64,000 nucleotides of DNA from Lachnospiraceae bacterium (lineage in GTDB: Bacteria; Bacillota; Clostridia; Lachnospirales; Lachnospiraceae). The notes under the pieces are model-generated. The model was not told the DNA's origin, searched no databases, and was given only the letters and a program-made list of their open reading frames with translations. Positions 55,939-63,788 of the stretch are shown one piece after another. A program made the translations under genes and the position numbers. The number at the start of each line of letters is the position of its first letter. The stretch's first letter is position 1. The DNA lies in assembly GCA_022790855.1 (NCBI GenBank), contig JAAVYA010000007.1, positions 1 to 64,000 of the forward strand, given 5' to 3'.

Positions 55939-55967
55939 ATCATACAACATACAGTCATCAATTTCAA
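55939..55967 (-). promoter_or_regulatory. Promoter for the sugar-type ABC/creatininase operon
   Basis: TTGAAA (55962-55967), a 17-bp spacer and TATGAT (55939-55944) on the minus strand. The gene-free stretch 55825-56147 holds this promoter, two operators and the terminator of the neighbouring gene; I see nothing else in it. Confidence 0.75.
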
Positions 55968-55986
55968 CAATTATTTGAAGTATTGT

Positions 55987-55998
55987 TGAAACGTTTCA
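55987..55998. promoter_or_regulatory. LacI-family-type operator O2 (upstream of promoter)
   Basis: TGAAACGTTTCA is a perfect 12-bp palindrome with the central CG typical of LacI-family operators and close to CcpA cre sites. Its centre is about 72 bp from O1, roughly seven helix turns, which would allow DNA looping over the promoter. Confidence 0.7.
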
Positions 55999-56088
55999 CT
56001 AATATTTTACTAATAAATTTTATAATTCCGCCATAGAATTTGGTAAATTGCACATTTCACAATCAACCATATGCTCGCTGACGACAGC

Positions 56089-56120
56089 AAAAAAAGAATC
56101 CCGCAAAGCGAGATTCTTTT
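56089..56120 (-). terminator. Rho-independent terminator after the solute-binding protein
   Basis: AAAAGAATC (56092-56100) pairs with GATTCTTTT (56112-56120), with an inner CGC/GCG. On the minus strand the stem is followed by seven T. It ends the kinase/solute-binding operon. Confidence 0.88.
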
Positions 56121-56147
56121 GCCGATCCATAATTTGGCACTACGTTT

Positions 56148-57455
56148 CTATTTTTTCAGCGATTCCTCCTGAAGCTTATCAAGTTTCGCCATACACTCAT
56201 CCACCGTTGCGCCGTTTAAAAGCTCTCGTACGAGAAGGCACGTATTTCCCCACTGCTCCATCTTCATTCCGGCATTGGATCCAAGAACATAAACGTTCTC
56301 TTTGATCTTGTCATTCAAAGGCTTTAACGCCGGAATACAGTCTACTTCTACATTTTGGGAGGGAGAGATTACTTTATTTGTTTCTGTGTAAATTTGAAGC
56401 GCCTCATCTGACAACATCTCATTTAAAAGATTTTTTGCATCCTCCAGATGTTCTGCCTCTGTTCCTATTCCATATCCCGTCATAGATACCACAGGCATCG
56501 GTCCGCGTTTACTGGGAAATCCAATGACCTGCAGTTCAAAATCCGGATCCCCATAAGCCGTATCTGTATTTGCAGCCCCCCAGTATGCCATTACGATGGG
56601 TGTTTTCTGGGCCAAAAAATCAGCCCTCTCCCCGTCGATCGCTTCATAAGTATAGGCTGCCTTGGCATCAACATAGCCTTTCTCTATCAGTTCCTCCAGG
56701 AATTCAAATCCCGGGCGCATGTAATCGCTGTATTTGCGCTCACCGGCGTTCAGCGCCGCGATCTCAGTCTCTGTGTTTCCTCCGTTATACAGATCTGCGT
56801 ACGCCTGGGCGAACACAAAGTTTTCCAGCCACCAGCGATTTGCCCCTACCGGCGTCTCAATTCCATTTTCTTGAAATACCCGGCAGCACTCCAAAAAATC
56901 TTCCGGCGTTTCCGGCAATGGAAGATCATATTGATCAAACAGATCTTTATTCAGGAACAGACCATAGGCCACTACTTCCTGAGGAATTGCCACCAGTTTT
57001 CCATCTACTGTATTTGCGGTCTTGGCAACTTCTCTTAAATTCTTTGCATTATCCAAACCGGATAAATCCAGCAATTCTCCTTCCTCTCCCAATATCTGAA
57101 TGGTATCCGGATTCAGCAAATATAAATCGTCCATTTGGTTGCGGGCTCTTTCCAGCGTCACGTCATCGTAAGTTTTTTCTTGGTAATTTTCCGCCGTATA
57201 TGTTTTGTACTCTACCGTTATATCCAGCTTCTCTTCCGCCATAATGATCGTCCTGTCCGTTGCATTTCTTGCAACATTTTCTGCATCCGGATCACTTTTC
57301 TCCATTGGCCCGAACAAGTTCACTACCTCTTTCTTTTCTTCCTCTGTTGTGATCAGATTTGCCCCTGACTCTTCTCTCCCGCAGGATGCCATGGTAAAAA
57401 CAGTGATTATCGTCAAAGAAACTACGGCAAATCGTTTCATCATCCTTTTTTTCAT
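56148..57455 (-). CDS. Family 1 extracellular solute-binding lipoprotein without a permease
   Basis: The 435-residue lipoprotein has a signal peptide, a lipobox ending ASC near residue 25, and the two-lobed family 1 (MalE/UgpB-like) binding fold, including VVSMTGYGIGTEAEHLEDAK. It starts 18 bases after the hybrid kinase gene and is followed by a terminator, so the two form a closed operon with no permease or ATPase. I infer that it may present a ligand to the kinase rather than to a transporter, although sharing a permease elsewhere is possible. Confidence 0.9.
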   Translation of the reverse strand: MKKRMMKRFAVVSLTIITVFTMASCGREESGANLITTEEEKKEVVNLFGPMEKSDPDAENVARNATDRTIIMAEEKLDITVEYKTYTAENYQEKTYDDVTLERARNQMDDLYLLNPDTIQILGEEGELLDLSGLDNAKNLREVAKTANTVDGKLVAIPQEVVAYGLFLNKDLFDQYDLPLPETPEDFLECCRVFQENGIETPVGANRWWLENFVFAQAYADLYNGGNTETEIAALNAGERKYSDYMRPGFEFLEELIEKGYVDAKAAYTYEAIDGERADFLAQKTPIVMAYWGAANTDTAYGDPDFELQVIGFPSKRGPMPVVSMTGYGIGTEAEHLEDAKNLLNEMLSDEALQIYTETNKVISPSQNVEVDCIPALKPLNDKIKENVYVLGSNAGMKMEQWGNTCLLVRELLNGATVDECMAKLDKLQEESLKK

Positions 57456-57473
57456 ACTTCTCCTTTTTTATCA

Positions 57474-60035
57474 TTATAAAACTTCTTGAATCACTTTTTT
57501 TAGTAATGTAATATCAATGGGCTTAGACAAATGAAGATTCATGCCTGCTTGTAACGCCTCTTTTTCATCCTCCGCGAAGGCATTGGCCGTCATAGCTATG
57601 ATAGGGATCTGCCTTGCTTCTTTTGAATCCAACGCCCGAATTGCCCTGGTAGCGTCGTAACCATTTAACACCGGCATTTGAACATCCATTAAAATGGCAT
57701 CAAACTCTCCTTCTTTCGCCTGGGTAAACCGTTCTACCGCAAGTTGCCCGTTTTCTACAATCTCACAGGTGGCTCCTTCCAGCTTTAAAATTTCTGCCAA
57801 AATTTCAGCATTGATCTCATTATCCTCCGCCGCCAAAAAATGAAACCCTTTCAGACTGTCTTCCCGTTCTGATTCTTTCTCTTCTTGCTGCCATGCCTGC
57901 ATTTCCAAAAGCTTTTCCCTTAAGGCAGATTCAAAAAATGGTTTTGTTAAAATCCCGGTTCCTTCCATCTCAAGGGCACTTTGTACCCCTTCTTCATCAT
58001 ATGCCGCCAAAAACAAGATCGGCACCGTATCGGGCACAGTCTCCCTGAGTTTTTTTACTTTCTGCAGATTCTGTCCATCCTCTGAATTCCATCCAAACAA
58101 AATCAGCTGATATCCGAATGACTTCTCCTCATCCCCTGCCATCCATTCCATATCTTCTGTCAGGCCAGGGGATGTCTCCACCAGGACATTGGAATTTTTC
58201 ATCAAAGACTGAATGTTCTTGCCGCTTTCCACATCGCTGTCCAGAACCAAAATTCTAGAAATCCCGCTGTCTTCCCAGAATTTTTCATTCATATGTCCTT
58301 CTGGTATCCGGAATTCTAATTCTACCCGGAACAAGCTTCCTTTCCCCACTTCACTGAATACCTGGATCGTACCTCCCATCAGTTCTACGATACTTTTTGT
58401 GATAGCCATACCAAGCCCGGTTCCCTGTACTTTGTTGGTAGTGCTGTTTTCTGCTCTTGTAAATGCGTCAAAAATTGTCTCCAGGTACTCTGGAGTCATC
58501 CCGTATCCATCGTCTTCCACTTCAATCCGAATATGCTCATACTGACCGGAACGCTGCTTTAAACCAATGATACGAAACCAGATATTCCCTCTCTCCTGGG
58601 TATATTTTACTGCATTGGAAAGTAGGTTAATGATAATCTGATTTAGCCTGGTCTCATCCCCCATCAGATATTCATGATGAATACCTGTGACCCGGACATG
58701 AAATTTCTGTTCCTTGGCGTTTGCCATAGGCCGGATTATGGAATCTACGGAAGATACCAGGTCATTTAAGGTAATTACTTCAAAATTCAGTACTACTTTC
58801 CCGCTCTCGATCTTGGAAACATCCAAAATATCATTGATCAAGCTTAACAAATGCTGGCCGGAAGCCATAATTTTTTTGGTATATTCTCTGACTTTTGCAG
58901 GATTTTCTGCATCTGAAGCAAGCAGTGTCGTAAAGCCAAGCACCGCATTCATAGGCGTACGGATATCATGGGACATATTGGAAAGGAACATGGTCTTGGA
59001 ATTGCTTGCAATCTGGGCAGCCTGCAAAGCCTCGGCCAACTGCTTATTATGTACCTCCCGTTCTTCTTCCTGCTCCTTTTGGATCTTTTTCTGCTCTCTT
59101 TGATTAAAATAGTACAACAGGCAGCACAAAAAAAATGCCGCCAGCATCACAAAGACAACCGTAAACATATTTTGGTTGACGGATGTCCCTTCTTGCTGAA
59201 TTGCCTCCACAGGTACAAATCCGATCAAAAAGATAGAACCGTCATTCACAGACCACATATAATTCAGCGCCCGTTTTCCCCGAATGTCATGGTAGAATAA
59301 AATATTATCTCCATTTTCCACACACGCTGAAACTTCTTCTATTAATTTTTCTTCCAATATTTTATTCGCACGGTAAAAATCTTCCAGGTTCAAATGCCCT
59401 GCGTCCCGCTCTCCCATGCCTTTGGGCTTTAATACCAGCCGCTCACTTTTCGCATCCATAATGTAAAGCCTTGCCGTTCCATTATAGAATCCGTCCGGAA
59501 GTGATTTTTCAAAAGAGTCGTAGACATATTCCACATATAAGGATGCAATCTGGCGGTTATCTTTTACTACAGGACACTGTATCGTATACGCCCAGGTTCC
59601 CATATAGTTCACGTAAGACTCCGAAATTGGCAGCCCGTCTACGGTCTTTCCGGAAGAAAAATCCAGCTCTTCCTGGGAAAATACATCCCCTTCATTGGAA
59701 ACTCCTTGGGTCTCACCTTCCATGATCAAAGATACTTTCACAATACTCTGACTTTTTTGATAAGAACGGACAAACTCCACAGGGTCCGGAAGCACGGCAA
59801 TCTCCTGTGCCATTAATTTCTGAAATTCCGCTTCCTTTCTAAGAATCGCTTCGATCGTGCCTTTCATTAACTCCAAGCTTTCACTTAGATTCTGAATTGC
59901 TGAGGAAGACATTTCCGCGGAAATCTTACGCGACATCGTGAACACGAAGGCGCCTAACAGACAAAAAACCGTTATAATAGAAAAAAGCAGAACCTTATCC
60001 TTATTTTGTCTGCCTTTATTTTGCTGTTTTTTCAT
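57474..60035 (-). CDS. Hybrid sensor histidine kinase with two receiver domains
   Basis: This 853-residue kinase has one N-terminal helix (about 12-33), an extracytoplasmic sensor of about 245 residues, a second helix (about 285-305), a coiled coil, HisKA with His356 in SNMSHDIRTPMNAVLG, HATPase (GTGLGMAITKS), a degenerate receiver (about 590-710; LILFGW replaces the phospho-Asp motif) and a normal C-terminal receiver with Asp784 in ILMDVQMPVLNGYDA. No DNA-binding output is present and no response regulator or Hpt protein is adjacent, so the downstream path is unknown. It is transcribed with the solute-binding protein. Confidence 0.94.
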   Translation of the reverse strand: MKKQQNKGRQNKDKVLLFSIITVFCLLGAFVFTMSRKISAEMSSSAIQNLSESLELMKGTIEAILRKEAEFQKLMAQEIAVLPDPVEFVRSYQKSQSIVKVSLIMEGETQGVSNEGDVFSQEELDFSSGKTVDGLPISESYVNYMGTWAYTIQCPVVKDNRQIASLYVEYVYDSFEKSLPDGFYNGTARLYIMDAKSERLVLKPKGMGERDAGHLNLEDFYRANKILEEKLIEEVSACVENGDNILFYHDIRGKRALNYMWSVNDGSIFLIGFVPVEAIQQEGTSVNQNMFTVVFVMLAAFFLCCLLYYFNQREQKKIQKEQEEEREVHNKQLAEALQAAQIASNSKTMFLSNMSHDIRTPMNAVLGFTTLLASDAENPAKVREYTKKIMASGQHLLSLINDILDVSKIESGKVVLNFEVITLNDLVSSVDSIIRPMANAKEQKFHVRVTGIHHEYLMGDETRLNQIIINLLSNAVKYTQERGNIWFRIIGLKQRSGQYEHIRIEVEDDGYGMTPEYLETIFDAFTRAENSTTNKVQGTGLGMAITKSIVELMGGTIQVFSEVGKGSLFRVELEFRIPEGHMNEKFWEDSGISRILVLDSDVESGKNIQSLMKNSNVLVETSPGLTEDMEWMAGDEEKSFGYQLILFGWNSEDGQNLQKVKKLRETVPDTVPILFLAAYDEEGVQSALEMEGTGILTKPFFESALREKLLEMQAWQQEEKESEREDSLKGFHFLAAEDNEINAEILAEILKLEGATCEIVENGQLAVERFTQAKEGEFDAILMDVQMPVLNGYDATRAIRALDSKEARQIPIIAMTANAFAEDEKEALQAGMNLHLSKPIDITLLKKVIQEVL

Positions 60036-60078
60036 TTACAATCTCCGTTCTATTACTTTGGATTGATAAAACCAGATG

Positions 60079-60122
60079 CACGGTTTTTGACGATGCAAAG
60101 CTACCGCACTCCAAAAACCATG
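60079..60122 (-). other. Leader hairpin upstream of the hybrid kinase
   Basis: CACGGTTTTTG (60079-60089) pairs with CAAAAACCATG (60112-60122), with one G-T wobble and a 22-base loop. It lies in the predicted 5' leader, between promoter and start codon. Confidence 0.45.
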
Positions 60123-60146
60123 TACTCAGAATTATTCTGTGCAATG

Positions 60147-60176
60147 ATTATACCTCTTTCCCTCTTTTGCTGTCAA
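60147..60176 (-). promoter_or_regulatory. Promoter for the hybrid kinase/solute-binding operon
   Basis: A perfect TTGACA (60171-60176), an 18-bp spacer and a perfect TATAAT (60147-60152) on the minus strand. The leader would be about 105 bases. Confidence 0.85.
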
Positions 60177-60252
60177 TATATTGCTCTTCATTCTGCACCA
60201 ACATCCTGATTTTACATATATTATCCATTGAAAGCATATTTTGGAGTTTTTT

Positions 60253-60756
60253 ATGGAACTAAATCCCGGTCTCAGCTATTTCAATACGCTGCTTTATGAA
60301 ATGCCTGCTGCTTTTGCAGCTATCCAGGGCAGCGGCAAATATCCGAACCTCCACGGCATTGTCCGTTTTTATCCGGTAGCCGACGGCGTTCTGGTGAATA
60401 CGGAGCTCTATGGGCTTCCGGTCAACCGGCCCATCTGCAGCAATCATTTTTTCGGTTTTCATATCCATGATGGAAAAGCCTGCAGTGGAACGAAAGAAGA
60501 TCCTTTTGCGGATGCAGGGCTTCATTATAATCCGGGGGGATGTGAGCATCCCGCCCACGGCGGAGATTTGATCCCGCTTTTTGCCACCCATGAGGGCTTT
60601 GCATGGAATGCGTTTCTCTCCGACCGATTTAAATGGGGCGACGTCTTAGGGCATACGGTGATCGTCCATGCCATGCCCGATGATTTTACCTCACAGCCTT
60701 CCGGCAACTCCGGGGAAAAAATCGGATGCGGAATTATCACAAAAGCTTCTTCCTAG
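60253..60756 (+). CDS. Cu/Zn superoxide dismutase-family protein without signal peptide
   Basis: This 167-residue protein of the SodC fold has the copper-site motif FGFHIHDG, the zinc/copper loop LHYNPGGCEHPAHGGDL, the C-terminal VIVHAMPDDFTSQPSGNSG and two cysteines (ACSG, IGCGI) placed for the usual disulfide. Metal-binding histidines appear complete. There is no signal peptide, unlike most bacterial SodC. The ATG at 60253 lies six bases after TGGAG; a TTG at 60241 would also be in frame. Such cytosolic forms occur in anaerobic Clostridia; activity is not shown. Confidence 0.9.
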   Translation: MELNPGLSYFNTLLYEMPAAFAAIQGSGKYPNLHGIVRFYPVADGVLVNTELYGLPVNRPICSNHFFGFHIHDGKACSGTKEDPFADAGLHYNPGGCEHPAHGGDLIPLFATHEGFAWNAFLSDRFKWGDVLGHTVIVHAMPDDFTSQPSGNSGEKIGCGIITKASS

Positions 60757-60899
60757 CAAAAAGGCCGGCGCATTTGGGCAGAGGCGGGCAGGATACTGTG
60801 CTCTGCCGTTTCTATCCTGCGCCAATCTCCCTTTCTGCGCCAGCCCCTGCAACCGTCGAAGCCAACCGAAAAGATCTTTTTATGATATTTTACACCTCT

Positions 60900-62009
60900 T
60901 TATCGGGGCCATCGCTCCTTCCGTTCCATAAGCACCTCAAAGGGCACATGGGGCTCTGTCTGATACCAGTAAGCCACCGTTGCCACATCGTCCTGCCGTT
61001 CAAATAACCCGCCGTGGCACACGCCAATCTGCTGAATCGTTACCCGGATATCTTCGTCAAATAATATCGGATCCATAATATGCCATCGGTAAAAGCTTCT
61101 TTGAGGCAGAATATCGTCGTTGTGATAATCGTTATGGATTTGCGTATCGTGGCAGGAATAATATGGATACCCTAAAAACGGAGTGCAATACGTCTGTTCC
61201 ACCGTCTTTCCCTGGATCTGGGCTGCAAAGCTCCATGCGCCTCCGAAGTAATCCTCCGTACCGGTACCGCAGATCGTGGGATATTCTTCGTCTCCATCCA
61301 GATAAAATTTTATTTCCCCTTCTCCATACCAATACCGTTCCAATGCGGTCAACGCCAGATAGGTGCCTACATACTGCCCTTTTCCTTTTACTTGATCTAA
61401 AATAACATAGTCCTTCGCCTTCTCCGTGATCCGTTGTCTTCTCCATTGCGCATGAAAATATCCGGCGTTTAGGGGCAATTTTTCCATCAGGCAGTAATCC
61501 ACCTGATAAAAAAATGCTTCCACATCTTCATCGCATTGGTTTTCCAGGGTGATTTTCATTTTTCTTTGAAAAGGCATAGGAAAATAAGAGTTAAAACCTC
61601 TGGTGGGATTTACAACAATGGGCATGGAATTCACCGGGTAAGAAACCCCAAAACCGCAACAGAAAAAATCTCCCAGGGGGCTTTCTACGGAAGGAGCCTC
61701 TTCCCCGTCCCAATACATCCGCAGCACCAGATCCCGCAGAATATACCGATTGCGCAGACTGACCTGATCGGTCACCGTAATCCAGATATGGGATATCATA
61801 CCAGGTCCGTCCGTCTCCGCCAGCGTCACGGTTTCTCCTGCCTGTATCTTGGGGATACAGGGGGAGCCTTTTCTGGAGGGCCCAAGGCCGCTTGCAGCCA
61901 TTCCTCCCTTTCCTTTCTCCCCGGTTCGGTTCTCCCAGTTAATGCTTCTACTTTTTCCGTCTCTTACATAAGGCAGCGTGGATAAGCTTTGATGAAATAG
62001 TTCTGTCAT
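60900..62009 (-). CDS. GH172 (DUF2961) family glycoside hydrolase-like protein
   Basis: This 369-residue protein has the DUF2961 landmarks RSINWENRTGEKGKGGMA, DGPGMISHIWIT and GTGTEDYFGGAW. The family is now CAZy GH172, with members acting on difructose dianhydride I and on D-arabinofuranosides. There is no signal peptide, so it is probably cytosolic and works on imported sugars. The ATG at 62009 follows GGAG; an in-frame start at 62078 would lie over the promoter. Neighbouring exporter genes are divergent and not obviously related. Confidence 0.9.
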   Translation of the reverse strand: MTELFHQSLSTLPYVRDGKSRSINWENRTGEKGKGGMAASGLGPSRKGSPCIPKIQAGETVTLAETDGPGMISHIWITVTDQVSLRNRYILRDLVLRMYWDGEEAPSVESPLGDFFCCGFGVSYPVNSMPIVVNPTRGFNSYFPMPFQRKMKITLENQCDEDVEAFFYQVDYCLMEKLPLNAGYFHAQWRRQRITEKAKDYVILDQVKGKGQYVGTYLALTALERYWYGEGEIKFYLDGDEEYPTICGTGTEDYFGGAWSFAAQIQGKTVEQTYCTPFLGYPYYSCHDTQIHNDYHNDDILPQRSFYRWHIMDPILFDEDIRVTIQQIGVCHGGLFERQDDVATVAYWYQTEPHVPFEVLMERKERWPR

Positions 62010-62030
62010 GGCAATCTCCTCACAAAAATA

Positions 62031-62059
62031 TTGACTTTTTATTGCCCATATGATATCAT
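62031..62059 (+). promoter_or_regulatory. Promoter for the ABC-2 exporter operon
   Basis: TTGACT (62031-62036), a 17-bp spacer and TATCAT (62054-62059). The -10 overlaps the 16-bp palindrome at 62047-62062. Confidence 0.7.
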
Positions 62060-62062
62060 ATG
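62047..62062. promoter_or_regulatory. 16-bp perfect palindrome at the overlap of two divergent promoters
   Basis: CATATGATATCATATG is its own reverse complement and contains the -10 elements of both the exporter promoter and the GH172 promoter. Polymerases cannot occupy both at once. It may also be a regulator site. Confidence 0.7.
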
Positions 62063-62078
62063 AACCTTCTCTCAACAA
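62050..62078 (-). promoter_or_regulatory. Promoter for the GH172 gene
   Basis: TTGTTG (62073-62078), a 17-bp spacer and TATCAT (62050-62055) on the minus strand. Its layout mirrors the exporter promoter almost exactly. Confidence 0.6.
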
Positions 62079-62108
62079 GAGAGGAAACAGAATATTTTAC
62101 CTACGGTA

Positions 62109-62130
62109 TTTGCCGGCAACATCCGGCAAA
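62109..62130 (+). other. Leader hairpin before the exporter operon
   Basis: TTTGCCGG (62109-62116) pairs with CCGGCAAA (62123-62130) over a six-base loop, in the predicted 5' leader. It has no T run. Confidence 0.5.
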
Positions 62131-62178
62131 GCCAGACCGCTTGGCAAGATATGAAAATATAACTACCAGGAGGAACCA

Positions 62179-62970
62179 ATGATGATTACCATGGAACACG
62201 TTTGCAAATCATATTGGATTGCAAAACGAAACGCAGGCATGAAAGAGGCCTGCAAAGCGCTTTTTCACCGGGAGCGGGAAGAGATCCGGGCCCTGCGTGA
62301 TATCAGCTTCACCATAGAGGATGGTGAAATGGTGGGATATATCGGCCCCAACGGTGCCGGGAAAAGCTCCACCATCAAAATTTTAAGCGGGATATTGACC
62401 CCGGATAGCGGGCAATGTCTTGTGGACGGACGGATTCCCTGGAAAGACAGAATCCGCCATGTCAAAGAAATCGGCGTTGTATTCGGACAGCGCTCTCAGC
62501 TATGGTGGGATGTCCCCGTCATAGACTCCTTTCTGCTTTTGAAGGACATCTATTGTATTCCGGATCCGGTTTACCATTCCAATGTAGACGAATTAACGGA
62601 ACTGCTTCATCTAAAAGAGCTTTTGCGCACACCTGCCAGGCAGCTCTCGTTAGGGCAGCGTATGCGGTGTGAAATTGCGGCCTCTTTGTTACATAGCCCT
62701 AAGATTTTATTTTTGGACGAGCCTACCATCGGGCTTGACGCCGTATCCAAGCTGGCGGTGCGGGACTTCATCCGAACCCGGAACCAGACGCACGGCACTA
62801 CGGTTATTCTGACGACTCACGATATGCAGGACATTGAAGCTTTGACCAACCGCATCCTGTTGATCGGCCGGGGAGAGATTCTTATGGACGGCACCCTGGA
62901 AGAGATCAGGCGAGGCGGCCAGACCATTGACGAAACCATCGCCCAGCTCTATCAAGAATACGAGGTTTAG
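62179..62970 (+). CDS. ABC-2 exporter ATP-binding protein
   Basis: The 263-residue ATPase has Walker A GPNGAGKSST near residue 57, Q-loop VVFGQRSQLWWD, signature LSLGQRMRCE and Walker B ILFLDEPTIGLD. The RSQLWWDVP segment and the next two permease genes match the YadG/DrrA-like exporters of the DUF990 type, which move drugs, viologens or lipids. GGAGG precedes the tandem ATGs (62179 or 62182). Confidence 0.94.
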   Translation: MMITMEHVCKSYWIAKRNAGMKEACKALFHREREEIRALRDISFTIEDGEMVGYIGPNGAGKSSTIKILSGILTPDSGQCLVDGRIPWKDRIRHVKEIGVVFGQRSQLWWDVPVIDSFLLLKDIYCIPDPVYHSNVDELTELLHLKELLRTPARQLSLGQRMRCEIAASLLHSPKILFLDEPTIGLDAVSKLAVRDFIRTRNQTHGTTVILTTHDMQDIEALTNRILLIGRGEILMDGTLEEIRRGGQTIDETIAQLYQEYEV

Positions 62971-62981
62971 GAGGGATGGAT

Positions 62982-63785
62982 ATGAAAAAATATATTTCTT
63001 TTTTCCGGCTTCGTTTTTCTATGGGGCTGCAATACCGGACAGCCGCCCTGGCAGGAATCGCTACGCAATTTGCCTGGGGCGCCCTGGAGGTTCTGGCTTT
63101 TCGCGCTTTTTATGAGACTGATCCAAACAGCTTTCCCATGAGTCTTTCCGCCACCTGTACTTATGTCTGGCTGCAGCAGGCGTTTCTTGCCTTGTTTGCC
63201 GCATGGCTCATGGACAACGAGCTATTAGAATCGATCATAAACGGCAATATCGCCTATGAGCTTTGTCGTCCCGTCCATATTTACGATATGTGGTTTTCCA
63301 AGTCAGCGGCAAACCGTATTTCCAGAGCCGTGCTTCGCAGCGTTCCGATTCTGTTGATCGCCGCTTTCCTGCCTGCGCCTTACGGCCTTTCCCTTCCCGC
63401 AGGCCCTGGATATTTCCTGCTGTTTCTTTTGACGCTGCTGTTGGGTTTGGCCGTCACGGTCTCTTTTTGTATGCTGGTGCATGTATTGGCCTTTTTTACC
63501 ATCTCCCCCAGAGGGCTTCAGATGATATTTGTATCAGCGGCCGATTTTTTTTCAGGCGGTATAATTCCCCTGCCTTTCTTTCCCCCAAAAGTACAGTTTG
63601 TTCTGGAGCTTTTTCCATTTGCATCCATGCAGAATGTACCGCTGCGCATTTACAGCGGCAGCATGACAGAACCGGAGATAGTAAAAGCTTTTGGGTTGCA
63701 GATCTTCTGGCTTTTGCTTTTGCTGGCGGGAGGAAGGAAGCTTTGCCGTTATGGAGAACAAAAAGTTACGATACAGGGAGGTTGA
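62982..63785 (+). CDS. ABC-2 exporter permease, first subunit
   Basis: This 267-residue membrane protein has six helices and the family segments YVWLQQAFLALFA and FFSGGIIPLPFFPP. The ATG at 62982 lies seven bases after GGAGG; the ATG at 62976 abuts that site and is less likely. It should dimerise with the next permease. Confidence 0.9.
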   Translation: MKKYISFFRLRFSMGLQYRTAALAGIATQFAWGALEVLAFRAFYETDPNSFPMSLSATCTYVWLQQAFLALFAAWLMDNELLESIINGNIAYELCRPVHIYDMWFSKSAANRISRAVLRSVPILLIAAFLPAPYGLSLPAGPGYFLLFLLTLLLGLAVTVSFCMLVHVLAFFTISPRGLQMIFVSAADFFSGGIIPLPFFPPKVQFVLELFPFASMQNVPLRIYSGSMTEPEIVKAFGLQIFWLLLLLAGGRKLCRYGEQKVTIQGG

Positions 63786-63788
63786 GAA

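Noticed and set aside
60079-60122. c-di-GMP riboswitch-like words (GATGCAAAGCTACCG) on the plus strand before the SodC-like gene
   Set aside because: Only the GCAAAGC core matches; the GAAA tetraloop stem, the upstream GGCAAACC arm and a closing stem are missing, and no plus-strand promoter precedes it.
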